DNA of 64,000 bases from Syngnathus acus. Lineage: Eukaryota > Chordata > Actinopteri > Syngnathiformes > Syngnathidae. Every line of letters starts with the position of its first letter. The stretch's first letter is position 1. The stretch is taken from positions 3,499,001 to 3,563,000 of the forward strand of contig NC_051096.1 in the NCBI RefSeq assembly GCF_901709675.1, given 5' to 3'. The notes beneath the pieces were generated by a model, which saw nothing but the letters and a program-made list of their open reading frames with translations, was not told the DNA's origin and ran no database searches. The position numbers were made by a program, and so were the translations under genes. Below, piece after piece: positions 19,774-34,440 of the stretch.

Positions 19774-19840
19774 ACAATTGGACCAATAGGCTTCCAGGTC
19801 GTGTTAGCCAATGAGACGATGCCAACTCCATTTGAACAGT
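19774..19840 (+). promoter_or_regulatory. cks1b: cks1b cell-cycle promoter (CCAAT-CCAAT-CHR)
   Basis: Two direct CCAAT boxes (19783 and 19808, 25 bp apart), preceded by an inverted ATTGG (about 19778), are followed by TTTGAA (19831), the consensus CHR element. NF-Y boxes spaced 20-35 bp apart upstream of a CHR are the hallmark of G2/M genes controlled by DREAM and MuvB-B-MYB. The transcription start is not visible but should be close downstream. Confidence 0.55.
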
Positions 19841-19859
19841 GAAGCGGGCTCTCGTTGCT

Positions 19860-19968
19860 ATTGTAGGGTGAACTCAAGGGAGCGCCACCTTCAACGCCGT
19901 CGAGCTCCCCAAAACACAACAGAAAACTCCAATCATTCCAAAAATATACCTCTGTGGAATCGTTTAAG
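19860..19968 (+). other. cks1b: candidate cks1b 5' non-coding exon
   Basis: A donor (AAG|GTAAAA, GT at 19969) lies downstream of the CCAAT-CHR cluster. The coding exon has an acceptor (CTCCACCAG, ending 20194) nine nucleotides before its ATG, so the leader is probably split. The start of the exon is inferred. Confidence 0.4.
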
Positions 19969-20203
19969 GTAAAATATGCGCTTTTTACAACACCATGCGT
20001 GTTTGTTTGCCACTTTCGTGACGTAAAATAGTCATGCGCGTTTTCGAGGCTAGCTTAGCCGACCTAGCTCAATGAGCAAACGTAAATTTCCGACGACTTG
20101 CCGCTAAACGGTTACATTTAACAACTTAAGTTGATAAGTAAAAAAATTGCTTCCTGAACCTGTCCTTGACTCTATTTTATTCCCTCTCCACCAGGCTGTC
20201 AAC

Positions 20204-21329
<1,126 letters not shown>

Positions 21330-21698
21330 AGAAACAAAACTGTAGCAGTCGTGCTGTTGGATTACAAAGCTCTTGTGTGGCACTGGCTTGACTTGAAACG
21401 GTTCATGTCGTGGACTGAAAAGGGCGATCGTAAAATGACTTGAACATCATCGGCGTTATGAAATAATGGAAGAAGAGTCAAAATATCACTTCAGTTTTGC
21501 TGGGGGTAAAAATAGACTTATGAACTTTTGCTGTCTGCTTGTCTACTAATCTTTCTGTCAAAGTTGTTTATTTTCTTTTTTACGTACTGAGTCGAGCTCT
21601 AGGGGGAGAAAAATGCCAAAAAGTAAAGTTTGGAACCTCATTGTGGTGTTCATCAGACAACATCACGGACATGCGGCGTGACATTGCTGCTAGGTGAA

Positions 21699-21876
21699 AA
21701 TAAACGTTTCGCTGATTTTTGTCATGAAAGCTGCTTTAGTGGATTTGAGCATCCTTGTTTGCCTTTTTTTTTTTTTTTTTTAATCCCCTTGCGAGAGAAT
21801 GGAATGCCGGAATGAAGGCTAATTATGAACACGAGCTCCTCGGTATCTATGAATGTTGTGCCGTTTATGAAATAAA
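21699..21876 (+). terminator. cks1b: cks1b poly(A) signals (two candidates)
   Basis: AATAAA at 21699 and again at 21871, 370 and 540 nt after the stop codon. Either would give a short 3' UTR. Confidence 0.5.
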
Positions 21877-24800
21877 TATCAAATGTTTTTAAATGCACAT
21901 GCATGTGATCTTTTTATTTATAAATATCTGACTTAGTTTATAAAATAAATTAAAACAAATTATGAACAAAAATAAGTTTTGGACAATTTTGTGGTATTAC
22001 AAAATTGAGCTTTTAAAATAGACTGACATTTTTTTTTAAGGTTTCTTTTTGTTATGTGAACAGTAGGGGACAGTACAAAAACCCCAGTCTGCGCTTTTGT
22101 TGTACTGAACTGATTTTTTTGTGACATTGTTGGTATTCATCTTCTGAATTTGCCTCTCTTTTCCTTTTCATGCCTTCCATTTGCAAGAAAACCACCCGTT
22201 AGCTATTTACTTTGGTCTTTCAGTGCTTTGAGCAAACAAAATCCCACCTGTCCCAGATGCACTCACTTTGACTTTGCTTCAGTCGGTCTCGGCACAGCAG
22301 GGGTCAACGCCACATGTCAAAGCTAATGTAGCAAAGAAAGACTTTAGGCCCGTCTGACAATTCCCAGAAAATATTGCCCAGGTAATCACGGTGGCCGGTC
22401 GGCAATTGCAGCTTCCCGCTGAGATCCAGACGTGCAATCTTGCAAGCCTTAAAAGTGTGATGGGGCGTTAGGAAAAAGCTTGTGCATCTGCCGCCGCTAT
22501 CTGCGAATCAGCTTCTAAAATTGCTTCCTGTTGCTGCCGTAAAGGCAAATGATAACCCGAGTCTGCGGCTGTATTCACCGAACAGCAAAGAGTGGCAAAA
22601 TGAGCCAATTTATGTGACAGGTGACCTTTTACTCCAAATGTGCCTGCTAGGTTGTTAGTTCTTTCCTCCGGTCCCAAAGTCTCGCCTGCCGTAAACATCC
22701 AGTTGGCTGCATACACTTTTGCATCTTGGATTAAAGTGGAAAATGTCAACGAATGCCACTCATAAAGTTTGAAAAATGACTCTGGCAGCCATGTTATTGT
22801 CTTCGTACTTGCTTAGCACCTTTCAACCAAGTGTTGAAAGTTAGAATGCACCAGTAGTGTAGATATTGTAAAAGTGTGTCGATACTACTGCAGTGATACC
22901 ACTTAAGAAGTGGCTAGAAATTCTGCTCTTAAAAATTCATGATAAAAAAAATACACGTTTTAAACCCGCTGGTAATGTTTCTACAAAATTGTTGCATCAA
23001 GTACTGAATTGTAAGTATTGTAAATTAAATTCCACTGTGGGGTTCCCGGGTTCAAGCCATTTCTCCGTTTTTTAAACAATCACTACAATGTCGACTCTGG
23101 GTGTAATTATAATATTGTCCACAAGGTGGTGCCACCGGTGTAAATTTGAAAGAAAACAAGTCATCCACCTAGCTTGACAATTTGACATGTTTTTAAACTC
23201 GACACACTTGTGATGTGCATATATACATTTGAGCGTCATTATTGATGTATATTAAGTTATTTTTATAGTTTGGAAAAAACAATATACAATATTTTTGTCA
23301 ACCAATTAATGTTTATTTGAGTGTTGGAAGACTGAAATTTAAGGGCCATAAATGCAATTAAAACATGCTTAGATTATTTTTACGATGGTTATTTCTATAT
23401 AATGGATTAAGTCATTGCATGGTTGGTCTGGAATGCTCGATAAAAAATTTTGGGCCGCCTTTTTTCGTGTCACCATAAATGAAAAATGTGCCATTCAGAC
23501 AATTTATGTCGAACTCAAAACCACGTTTCTTGTCCTAAGGGACTGTTAGTGCTGCTTTGTTGAATTTGGGCAGTCATGAAATCTTTCAAATGGAACTCAG
23601 ACGTCATCGACATTACAAAATACCACAAAATTGAGCTTTTAAAATGGACTGAAATGAGCCAGCAGGGGCGTGATGGAGGGTGACTGGAGGAGATTTAACA
23701 GCAGTGAGAGATGGAAGGGGCTGGGGGGAGGGGGGGGGTGCTTTTAAAGGGTAAAAGGTGAGACAGGAGCGACTGGATGAGGAGTACAAAAAGGCCGAGC
23801 GAGGCGAGAAAGAAGGTCAGATAGGAAAGGGAGAAGAGTATTTATGTCTGGGTGTCGTGGACACGGGGGGGGGGGTCTCCTTCGAGAACTTTGATAGAGT
23901 GAGATGGGGAAGGCGAGAGCTGTTTGCAGCTAGAATGACGAGTCTATGCTTTAACTAACCTGAGATAAATTAAGCCATGAATAATGCATCCCCCCCCATG
24001 AAATATATTATTTAGCTACTGAAAATCCAAAATGCTTCGTCGCCTCTTATGACTCACAACTTTTAGGTGAAGGCTCTGAATTATTTAGGCAATTTCCTCG
24101 TGTAAGAATCCGACATGTCAGATCACAAAACAATGGCGGTTGATTGGATTAAGGCAAAAAGAAACGTACTTGTCCTCACCTGAGATTTAAAATAATCACA
24201 CTCTCATATCCGAGTGTTGCCGATTAGACGTGGAGAATTGGCGGCGAAGGACCAAACGAGGACATAAATTAAACTTTAGAGCCGTCGTGTTAAACGTCGC
24301 ATTAAAGTCGCTGGAGCGCGACGGGGAATTCGTGAAGTGGATTCAAATTGATCGCCTGCTTAAAATGGATACCTGCCAGCAACTTGAGCAGGCATTTGTG
24401 ATTTTTAAGTTTTGTAATACACATTAGCAGCATCGACCGAGTTAGTTTCAACGAATCAGGTTAGCGTAGCTCCTTTAGAGTGCCTCGTTGTCAGCTGCGA
24501 GTGTGCGCTGAGAGTATTTTAAAAAATGAGACAAATCGAGAGCATCACTTACAGGAAAGTGTTGGCTCTTCAGGTGTCCCCTTTAATACATTTACCTTCA
24601 AGTCCTGTTAAACAAAAAAACCCGATGAGGTCATTTCCAGCCAGGCATGCCATTTCTAGCAGCATGTTGGAATTCATCCTTGACACGTCTTTGGTAGGCC
24701 TCACTCGACTTCATCTCTTTAAGTGCCTCGCCGAGCATTAGGCAGCCTTGCCCGAGCACTTTTGCTGATAAAATTAAAAAAAAAAAAAAAATCCCTAATG

Positions 24801-26325
24801 GACCAGTCATCGATCTGGTTTGGATTCCAACCCTTTTGAACATACTTGACTGTGTTGCCGATGCAGCTCTGCTTACCTTGCATTTAGCCACCACTGGCAA
24901 ACATGAGGGAAAAAAAATCCCCTTCAACCAAACAACACGAGCTCAAAATCAATTTTCGACATAACCGAGCGCTTCATCTTCATTTTCACTCATGACTCAT
25001 CACTTGACTGCTCTCTTCGTGTAGAACAACGCCGTCGGACGGCAAAATGGCGTCGACGCCTGCAAATTATTGATCTTTACGAGCCACTCCTCTCTGAAAT
25101 GAAAGTGATCAATCGCAAGCGCTCTAACAACCCAAGTGGTATTAATTGGCCGGGCCGCTTAGATTCATCATGGCGCATTACGCCGCCGTCTGACATATTG
25201 ACCACCAGCGAGGCTACTCGGCCTCCCCCGGGAACGTCCGACGCGGCCGATGAGAGCTTATGAACTAAAGCTCTTCCCTGGTGTCTGCTAAATAGCCACT
25301 TTGCATAAGAGATAGGCGCCATATACGCCCCCCCCCCCACATCCCCCCCCTCGCTTGTAATCCACAAACACATTTGGGTGTGATGCTCGTCAAAGGGTCG
25401 AGAAGGAAAAAAAAAAATATGAATAATGCATGGCAACATGTACGACTTTCATTGTGTTGATTGTTGCTAGAAAGAGACACGTAGCCGGACACATCGAATG
25501 TAGCTTTGTTAATTTATTAGCTTGGATGACATGTAGTCAAAATGTACCCATTTACGGAAGAGAATTTTATTTTTAGATGGCTAATTATGCTTTATTAATC
25601 CTGCTAGGATATTTTTTTTATCTGTAGGGAGAAGTGCTAATAAAATAGGTTTAGTCTGGGTCGTTACAGAGATTCATTGGAATACTCCGTTTGTTATTTT
25701 TTTAATGCCGAAATGATCAGTGTGGGCAATAATATGCTTTTCTTTGTTTTGTTTTTTTTGTGTCCCCAGTTGATCGCAAAACTTTGACTGTATTAGTGTG
25801 TCATTCCAGAGCTTTGTGTTGGGTTATTTGAAATGGAAATGAGGTGGGTGAGACTTCTCACATTCTCGCCAGTGACACAGATGGAGCCCAAAAGTGCGAG
25901 AAACTAATTACTAAAAGGGAAGAAAAATTGCAGAGTTTAGCAGCTATTAAACAGGCAGGGGGGAGGGGGGAGCTAAAAAAAAAAAATTGTCCAGCATTAT
26001 CGAGAGCCGTGCTTATCGTAGGAGAAACATCAGTGGATGGATGGAAGGCACGCACGTGAAAACTGTAATCTTCTCCGACACGTCCTCGCCGCCGCGTTCT
26101 CCCGGGTGATGACAAGCGGCGGTTATCTCGCCGTTTAATGCTTTTAGCCTCTTCTCTTTTTGAATTAGCTGTCAAAGCCGCCGCGGTCTCCTTGACAATG
26201 CTTGCACCGCTGGCTCAAACAGGCTGTCTCGCTTCAAAGATAATTGCTTCATCGGGGCCGTCGCCATTAGCCCACTCACCTGCTCTACCATTTTGCCCGT
26301 ACACAACTGAAATTATTTTCAAATA

Positions 26326-26328
<3 letters not shown>

Positions 26329-26373
<45 letters not shown>

Positions 26374-26375
26374 TA
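26329..26375. repeat. (TA)n microsatellite
   Basis: Uninterrupted TA dinucleotides, ending in imperfect TAATATATTATA. Confidence 0.95.
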
Positions 26376-26659
26376 TAAAAGATTTCCTTAATGGTCTAAT
26401 AAAACGTGATTAACAGGCCAGACGTTTGCAGGCGCCATCTAGTGTTCGGGGTGTGAAGTACACCTTGATGTCCATGTGTAGTAACAGTAGGGAGTTGGTA
26501 GGTGACCACGGGGGAGCAAAGGATGAGATTATTTTGGTGGGAGCAGATCATAAAAACATGAAGGGAAAGGAAGACCACTTCAGGAATGACAAAATAAGAG
26601 AGAAGTAGGATGGCAGATGTGGGAATCCCGCCAGTCTCGGTGGGATTAGTTTTGCTGGA

Positions 26660-26681
26660 GGGGGGGGGGGGGGGGGGGGGG
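26660..26681 (+). repeat. 22-nt poly-G tract
   Basis: Uninterrupted run of 22 G. Similar but shorter runs are at 28083-28099 (G17), 5941-5952 (C12) and about 40117 (C14). Such tracts can form quadruplex or triplex structures and are prone to sequencing error. Confidence 0.9.
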
Positions 26682-26954
26682 AGGCGTCAGGGAAACAAAA
26701 CCTCTTATCAATCAATTGTGGACAAAGTGAGAGCAAGGTACAATCTCTCGCCACGCAATCCCGGTCTGCTGGGATGTGTCTATTTACTGGGCCTCGCTGA
26801 GTGCGCACCGATCTGCTCGGCGAATTAAGTGTTACGCCTCGGGTTTATCTTAAAAACCATTATTTTCAGAGATTACATGATTCCCAGGGCATTAGATAAG
26901 GAATTTTATCTTTCCCGATATACAGAATGGAACAAAACCTGTTTCCAATTTAAA

Positions 26955-27231
26955 TACCGTATTTTCCGCACTATAAGGCGCACCGGATTATAAGGCGCAC
27001 CTTCGATGAATGGCCCATTTTAAAACTTTGTCCATATATAAGGCGCACCTTCAATGAATGGCCCATTTTAAAACTTTGTCCATATATAAGATATATACAT
27101 TTGGTCCGCGGGCCGGACTTTGGACACGCCTGCTGTAGTGGCTCAATATTGGTCCATATATAAGGCGCACTGTCGGCTTTTGAGAAAATTGGAGGTTTTT
27201 AGGTGCGCCTTATAGTGCGGAAAATACGGTA
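26955..27231. mobile_element. MITE with perfect 30-bp terminal inverted repeats
   Basis: The first 30 bp (beginning TACCGTATTTTCCGCACTAT) and the last 30 bp (27202-27231) are exact reverse complements. Inside are two direct repeats of about 50 bp built on AAGGCGCACCTTCRATGAAT, plus a GGTCCGCGGGCCGGACTTTGG stretch of a different character. Total 277 bp, no ORF. TA lies at both outer ends and may be the target duplication. I recall this terminal sequence as a very common fish repeat but do not assign a superfamily. Confidence 0.85.
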
Positions 27232-30200
27232 CACAACAATGATTCCCATTCGCTCCTGTCGCTGTCCCAATACTTTTGTCAGCGTACAGTAAGTGCATGC
27301 GGCAAATCACCAGGTGTGTTCCGATATGTTTTTCTGCTGGAGACCCATTAACAAAAGAGCATTCTGATTACCTCCGTCGGTCCGGAGTGACTTTGCGGCG
27401 GCGGCAGCGGTGCATGAATCACAATGAGCATCTGCGCCCCTTTTGTCCACGGGGAGGCATTTATTTTACCCTGCAAATGGAAGGCTTGCCTGTGAGATAT
27501 TTGGCCCCTTTATTGAGGCCATCGGGGGAGCCCTGAACAGGAAAATAACACTCACTTGGGGTGCATTCTCTCTGCATGGAGGCGGGCAAAACAATGCAAC
27601 AACAACTTCTTATTTTCCCGTCTTCTCTCCGCGGCGCTGCGGACATTTAAATGACAATGATGTAGGCCGGCGTTTTTCACAATGCTAAACATCTTAAGGG
27701 ATCTTAGAATAGTAGCAAAAAAAATGCTAATTGCGACTAGGTGAGTTTTCACTCCAGTCATAACATACAGGGACTCCTAAATGGGTAGGGGAGGGGTGGG
27801 TGAAGCGAGTAACGGTCTCGTGTAGTCAAAGGACGTATACACGGCGAGCGACGTGACACCGTTGATGTCTCTTGACACGATGATGACGGTGTACAAAGTG
27901 AAAGCAGCACGAGCGGGACTAACATGACACCCCCGTTAACAGGGCTGCCTGTCAGTGTCAGCGGCCGGACGGCGGACACGGCCCAGCAGTGATCCGCCAT
28001 CAGGAGAGAATAACTTTGTACAAATTGACTCGGGCGGCCGTCCCGGCGCGGACATCAAACCTCGCGTCGGGACGAATAGGATGGGGGGGGGGGGGGGGGC
28101 TTAGGTGGACGGGAAGGTTGCGTTGAGGCGGGAGAGGTGGCAGATGGAGGACGAAAAGACGGGAGAGAAGAAGAAGGCTTGTTTAATTAGCGGCCCTGGA
28201 GAGAGGCTCGCTTGAGCCGAGTAGCAAGCGGGGAAGTGCTTTAATTGGGCCTCCTCTGAAGCTCACGAGACAGACAGAGAAGAAAAAAAGGGGCGAACAA
28301 AAAGCAGCTGCACTTTTTTTCTCCGCTTGGCTGATAGTGTCCATTTTCTTGCGTTTTATTTTTTTCGATCTGAGGCTACTCTTGCTAGCTTTTATTGTAT
28401 TCTTTAGTGATGCCGTTCTGGAGTGCACAAATGCAAAGAACGACACATTTGAGTGCAGGTCAAGGAGAAATTCTGTTGCGGCGGAACAAGCCGGGAGGAG
28501 ATGAATAAGGCAGCCAGCGAGGGTGGGGGTGGGGGGGGTACTGCACACCGACAAAGATGGATGGAGTGAAACATCGGGCGCTACCAGGGCGCACACACAT
28601 CGTCGCGCACATACGAAGGAAAGACGCAATGCACAGAAGGAAAAAAAAAAAGACAAGTCAAGAAGTCCGGGAAGGATAATGAGCAGAGACGGGAAGGAGC
28701 GCGCCGTGAGAGGAAGAGCCGGCGGCTCGCTTCATCCCAGGCGCCGATAACGCTCTCACCACCTCAGCACATTGTTCTTCACCCCAGTGCTGTTTAGGGA
28801 ACATTATTCTAAGCATAGCGCCCCCCCCCCGATCAATGCGGGTGACAGCGTATTGGTGATCAATCAAAGTGCCAAGGCCTGATTGATCACACCCCGTCAA
28901 ACGTGACATAAACAAGGCCTGCCGATCGATAAGATATTACGGCCTTCGCCGTCGGACAAACACGCTGTCTCAATTAGCCGCCTCCCCAAAAACGCTTTCT
29001 TATGCATGCTTGACCCTCAAACAGGAAAAAAATATCAAAATATTAACCCAAAAGGGGCCCATGCATATCTCAGTGCCCCCGCGGCCACCCCTCTAGCACT
29101 GCCAGTGGCGTCACAAAATATGATCAGGACCGGAAAGGTCATTGCAACAAACATTAAATGCAACATAATTCAGCTGTCTTAATTAAAGGTGTGCGCTAAT
29201 TACGCTCGACTGAAGTTTCTGGACATTTGCAGCAAATAATGAGGCAGGCGCACACATTATATCGACGCCAAGTCCAGGCCCGCGTCGTCAATGTAAAATG
29301 ATTGCGCGTAAATGAGCCTTGAAGACGGATACGTCGCTACTAATGGCGCGAGCGCTGACGTTGATGTATGCTTTGGTGTTCCGGGTGACGTTCGTTGACC
29401 CCGCCGTGTAGCCGCCGCCATTAAAGCGAATCTATCGTAGCGTGATTACACAGCGCCGGGAGATTCGCTAACGATATCGAGCCGCTGACGACTTTTCTTG
29501 CATATCAACAGATCGTTAGCGTGATTTCTGTGTGTTTAATCCCCTAGGGAGGTGGAAGAGGAGATATGGACCCAAAAAAAAAAAAAAATGGAAGCCTAAT
29601 GGGCCCAGTTGTAAAGCCCGGGCTCATTAGGAGATCGGCGCGCTCAGGTGTGCAAATGACAGCTATGTGCAGAATGTTTTTCTAGAAATTTCCTCCGCCT
29701 CGATTGTGTTTTGGTCGACTCGTTATTTCTTCATCAGGGGAAGAAAAACGGCTACTAAGTGTCAATTGGGTCGGAGTAGCCAATCACACGGAGGAACGCC
29801 AACGACCTGCAGTGTCAACACTAAAAAGTTCGTTTTGGTGTTTTATCGACGAGTCAATGAAGCGTCATCTGTCTTCTCTTTGCTGACATTGCTTCTCTAT
29901 TTTCATTTCTTCTCCCGCAGCCGTTCAATCACGGAGACGCCTTTTCTCTCATTCCAGCCTCATTGCCTTCCTTTTCCTCTTTTTGAACAGCGTGACACGT
30001 CCCAGCCAGCGTTCCGGTCCGCTTCATAATCAAATTTGCGGTGACACACACCATCCACCCGGCGCCTCGTACGTCTTCTTTGCCTTTAATAAAAACGTGC
30101 GCCGGCAATTGGCCTCTGAGTTTGTCCGGGCGCTTTCACACTCGCGGCGGCGTCTGCGTGGAACACGCCAACCTCCTTTTTTAACCCCCCCCAGGCTCTT

Positions 30201-33200
30201 ACTGTTTTGTTTTTTTTTTTGAGTCTTCCCGCTGTTGAGATTTACAATTCCTCTCAGGACTTCACAGCCCTCGCTTCGCCTCCTTCGTCCCGGGAGCCTT
30301 TTAGCTGGAAAGTGGGCCAGACAGACACAAGTAGGCATAAAAGGCAAGAGGAAAATATATCGTTACGCTTTGCACACAGCTACCGCTCCGACACCTTCGC
30401 TAACTCATTACAACATCCCGATAGCGTTGCTTTCCACATTGTTCGCTCTCAATTGCTGGAGGATAGTTTAATTCATCGTCAACTTTTTTTTTTTTTTTTA
30501 CCCTCCCCAGTGTGTAGGAAAATAATGGCGGCCATGTTTAATCAATGCATTTCACAGCAACATCGAAAGAGCTTTCATGAACGGGCAGATGTTGTTTAAT
30601 ATTCCCCAAATTATGATGAGAGCTCTTCAAATATTCACACACAGCTTCTTTTCCAGCAGGGGCATTGAGATAAAATATCGGTAGTTTCGGCGGTAATGCA
30701 TTCGAGGCGTCCCCACGGGACCTCGGCGGACCGAGTTCCCCCTAGCTCTCGTTTCCCTCCAGGGACCATCTTGACATTGAGCGAGGCTGTTAGCGTGGGT
30801 AGTTTCGGTCTTTTCCTGCTTTTATTACAGGTTAATGTTTCCCGAACTAGCTTAGTTTTTCTGGATTAGATGATGTCACGGACTCGTGTCTTGGTTTCCC
30901 CCCGATACTCTTCTGAATCGGAAAATCTTTGCGACCTTTATGTATCAACGCTACGGAAATATTTGAAGTGCTTTTCCTCATTAACCGCCACGCGTGTTTG
31001 TCTTCTAAATGGAATTTCCACATCTAAGTATCTTTACTTTTGTTCCCTCGCCGCAGTTGCTTCCGGTTAATCTTAATTACGCTGTCAGTGAACCGTGAGG
31101 GAAAAATAACGCTCGTCTTTGATATTTATCGAGGTTGTAGGACTTATTTTATTTTTCACAAGTGTTTTTTGGTCGGTTTTGTATACTAAGTATTTTTCAA
31201 GATACTGCAAACCAATCGAACTTTCTGGTTCAAGGTTTCAACACTGCCGTTCGCTATGAATCGTTGATTTTATGCCGGGAATAAAATCTGCTGTCGCGGC
31301 TCGTAAAGAAGCTCCTAAATCATAGGGGATTGTTAAAACAAACCAAAAAAAAAATGTATTTGAATAATATTGCTTTGCTCGCCTTCAATAAACTGTCAAT
31401 ATAAGAGGACAAAGAAGATTTCTCTGAAAACTTTATAGAACATTAAGCGTCTGATTGCGCCTATCATCAAGGCAACATCAGGCTCATCACGGTGATTGCC
31501 AGCTTGTCAATGGCGACCAAAACAACTCTGAACGGGCGTTTCGCTAAACTTCAATAGCTGATGAATTCGCAGCCGACGCCAGCAACGACGAGGGAAGCTT
31601 ATCAGGCGGCGTGATGCGAATGTTTACCACTCGCTTTAATTAATTATGAAAATTAGCCCTCGCGGAGAACGCCAAATCTTGATCTTTACGCTTATCGCAG
31701 CCCCGCAGAGCTCGCGCCTTTTGAATGGCATCCGCGGAAGAATACACAAACAGACCACACACACAGATCTACAATATCAGAAACTTATTAGTCGTGTTTG
31801 TCCATTTGCATGCATTTTTAATCAAGGAATATATCGACGCGAAAATAAAATAGTTGGTGTATTTATACATCTAAAAAAAAAAAACATCCTTGATCATAGT
31901 ATCACTCTTGGGAAAAAAATTGATTACGTTTTATAATATAAACATCATGGCGTACCTCAAGGGTCTGTAATAGGCCCCAAATTTTTCATTGTAATGTTTA
32001 CGTATCGGCATCCTTGATACCTTAAAATAAAAAGGTAGCACTGGACAATACTTGACATAAGAAGAAATGAACAGTGATTGCCCCGCCAGAGTAAAATTAG
32101 AATTTGCCCTTTGTGCTCTTGACTGTCTGCTCTTTGTTAAGCTGTCAGAAGCAACATGAAACATTCGCTTGATCTATATTTGTAAGAAAGTCGCTGACTT
32201 AACATTTCTATGGTGTAGTCAGGATTAAAAACGACACATAATGTGCGTTGGCTTTGTTTTAATGTACTCAAGATTAAGATATTGTAGTGTTTCATTGTAT
32301 TGGCTTTCGGCTTTTCATTGTAGTAGTGACGCTCGGCTTGGGTTTTCATTGTTCATCACACGCACGTTGCTCCCGGCAGGATGCGAGTAGGCAACCTTCG
32401 CTGGGATATTTTAGGATGAGAAGAAGCGGGAAACTGCCAAGTTTCTTCCACCTCGTCCTCCTCACTTTGTTTTTTTTCTTTTTTTTTGCTTCTGAGAAAC
32501 GCAGACAAGACAAAAGGCTTTTCTGTGTGATGTCCTCGGGGAGCGGCCGCATTGTGTTGCTGTCGATATATTGTTAAATGAATAAAGGAATTGTATTATT
32601 TATGAAAGGTATCAGTCTGGTTTTAGGTAAATTGTAGCACAGTCATTTTAAAAGATTTTAGAAGTACTCTTGACTATGCCGGTGTCCCTCAAGGCTCAAT
32701 CTTAGATCCCTTCTTATTAATATTATTATTTAACTCTAGCTGTCCATTCTCATACACTATATTTCATTGTGTTGCCGCATTGTCCCACATATTAGAACGA
32801 GACAAGTACAAATGAATGCAAAGTGAATTGCGTTGGAAAAGATACCTTGGACACTTTAATGCTGATGAGAGCATTACTGATATTCTGTCACGGCATCCTC
32901 CTGAGCTTTTAACGCCATATTTCTTCTTCCAACATCTCTATCGTTTTCACGTGTTATTATTCCTCTCAATGAATTATGTATATTCGCCCAGCAGCTGCTC
33001 AGTTCCTTGCAAAAAAAATCCCCATACGTCTTCACTCGCATCATGACTCTTGTCAACGTAAGCGGCGTACAGTAGATCTATTTGAATGCGGCGCGATACC
33101 TAGCATCACGCGAGGGGATCCCCGCGGAATACGCTTAGCTATCTAGGAAAAAAAATGAAAGGGAAACGATCAATGCAAGAGGGGAAGAGATGAGGAAGTG

Positions 33201-33505
33201 TGATGAAGGATTGCCGGGCTTGGACGCGATTAAGTGTGCCAGCGTCGCCTGAGACTAGAAGAGCCGAGATAACGCTCGCTTCGGGCCTCGGGTGGCCAAA
33301 CAAAATCTTTCTCGAACGAGCGCGAGAGACTCGGATACATTCATTTTTCTTTTTAATACATTCAAATTGTCATTGTTTTTTTTAAAATCAATTTTAGAGT
33401 GACTTATTGTTTAACTAAAGTAACACTAGCCCATTCACGCAATGTAAGCTAGCATAACCGCGGAATGTAAACATTTGCCTGCCCTGTTCGCAGTTATTGA
33501 ACCTC

Positions 33506-33531
33506 GTGTGTGTGTGTGTGTGTGTGTGTGT
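33506..33531. repeat. (GT)n microsatellite
   Basis: About 13 GT units. Other dinucleotide arrays are at 615-638 (TG), 8393-8415 (CA), 34590-34623 (CA then TG) and 52972-53028 (TA/TG). Confidence 0.9.
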
Positions 33532-34008
33532 TCACACAATGTAAGCACCCGTCAGTAATATAAGCTTGACTTTGTCATTTCACATACCTCCCACCTACTT
33601 ACACGAGTGACATGCGGTCTTACCTGCCTTCACGGCATCAACATGAGTGGCCCACTTAAACGCGTGATTGCCTCTGTGTGCAATCACTCAGTGGCCGCGC
33701 AACACAATGACAACGTGACCTCTACCTCGCACCTTATTTTGTCGTTAGGGCAGAATGGAAGCGCGTAATCATCCCCCCCACCTCTCGTGCACAGCAATCA
33801 CAGAATTATAGAGCCCCCGCAGGAGTGCGCGGCGAGAAAAAAAGCCTCATAAAAGTCCTTCTTCACACCTCATTTCTTTTAATATTAATGCCTCCCCGTC
33901 GCCACCGCCTCCACATCTTTCTTTACTGTAATAACAAACCTGACTGTGGCCACACCAAACTACTTTGTCCCTTTTATCTTGACGTTTTACCTTACAATTG
34001 TCAGCTAG

Positions 34009-34205
34009 CTTAATGCTAACAAACAATAAACGCCACCGACAGGGCTAACAAATATCATGAATAAGCCTTTAACAACAATTATTGGAGCAACAATATATTA
34101 CTATACCCACAGGCGCATATTCTTCATCCTCTGCAAAGAGACTACAGTATTAATGCAAGTCTGTATTTATACTGCCCTCTGGTGGCCAAGGAGCACACAC
34201 CAGAG
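34009..34205. repeat. dispersed repeat, copy 1, with CTCF-like core
   Basis: Starts GCTTAATGCTAACAAACAATA, continues through TCATCCTCTGCAAAGAG and ends with CTGCCCTCTGGTGGCCA (34172-34188). The same order of blocks appears at 56256-56395, and a shorter version at 43094-43230. The terminal motif is the reverse complement of a canonical CTCF core. Confidence 0.5.
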
Positions 34206-34274
34206 GGATCAAATTAATGTCCATTGAAATGAGGCAAAAAAAATATGCTAAAACAGTTCAAATATTCAAACCTT

Positions 34275-34440
34275 AAAGCATTGGTGTCAAACTCAAGGCC
34301 CGGGGGCCAGATACGGCCCACCACATCATTTTATGTGGCCCGCAAAGAAAAATTGTGCATCGACTGTGTGTCAATACTAAAATTACAAATTGTACAAATT
34401 GCATTTTTTTATTGCCATTCATCTTTTTAAAAATAGGTTG
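34275..34440. repeat. dispersed repeat, GTGTCAAACTC/GGCCC type
   Basis: Contains GGTGTCAAACTCAAGGCCCG then GGGCCAGATACGGCCCACC and ATGTGGCCCGC. I recall this arrangement as a widespread non-autonomous hAT-like repeat of fish and reptiles. Ends are not clearly defined here. Confidence 0.5.

Noticed and set aside
28183-28656. 157-codon minus-strand open frame
   Set aside because: Low-complexity Cys/Phe/Ser/Pro composition driven by pyrimidine-rich DNA; no family resemblance.
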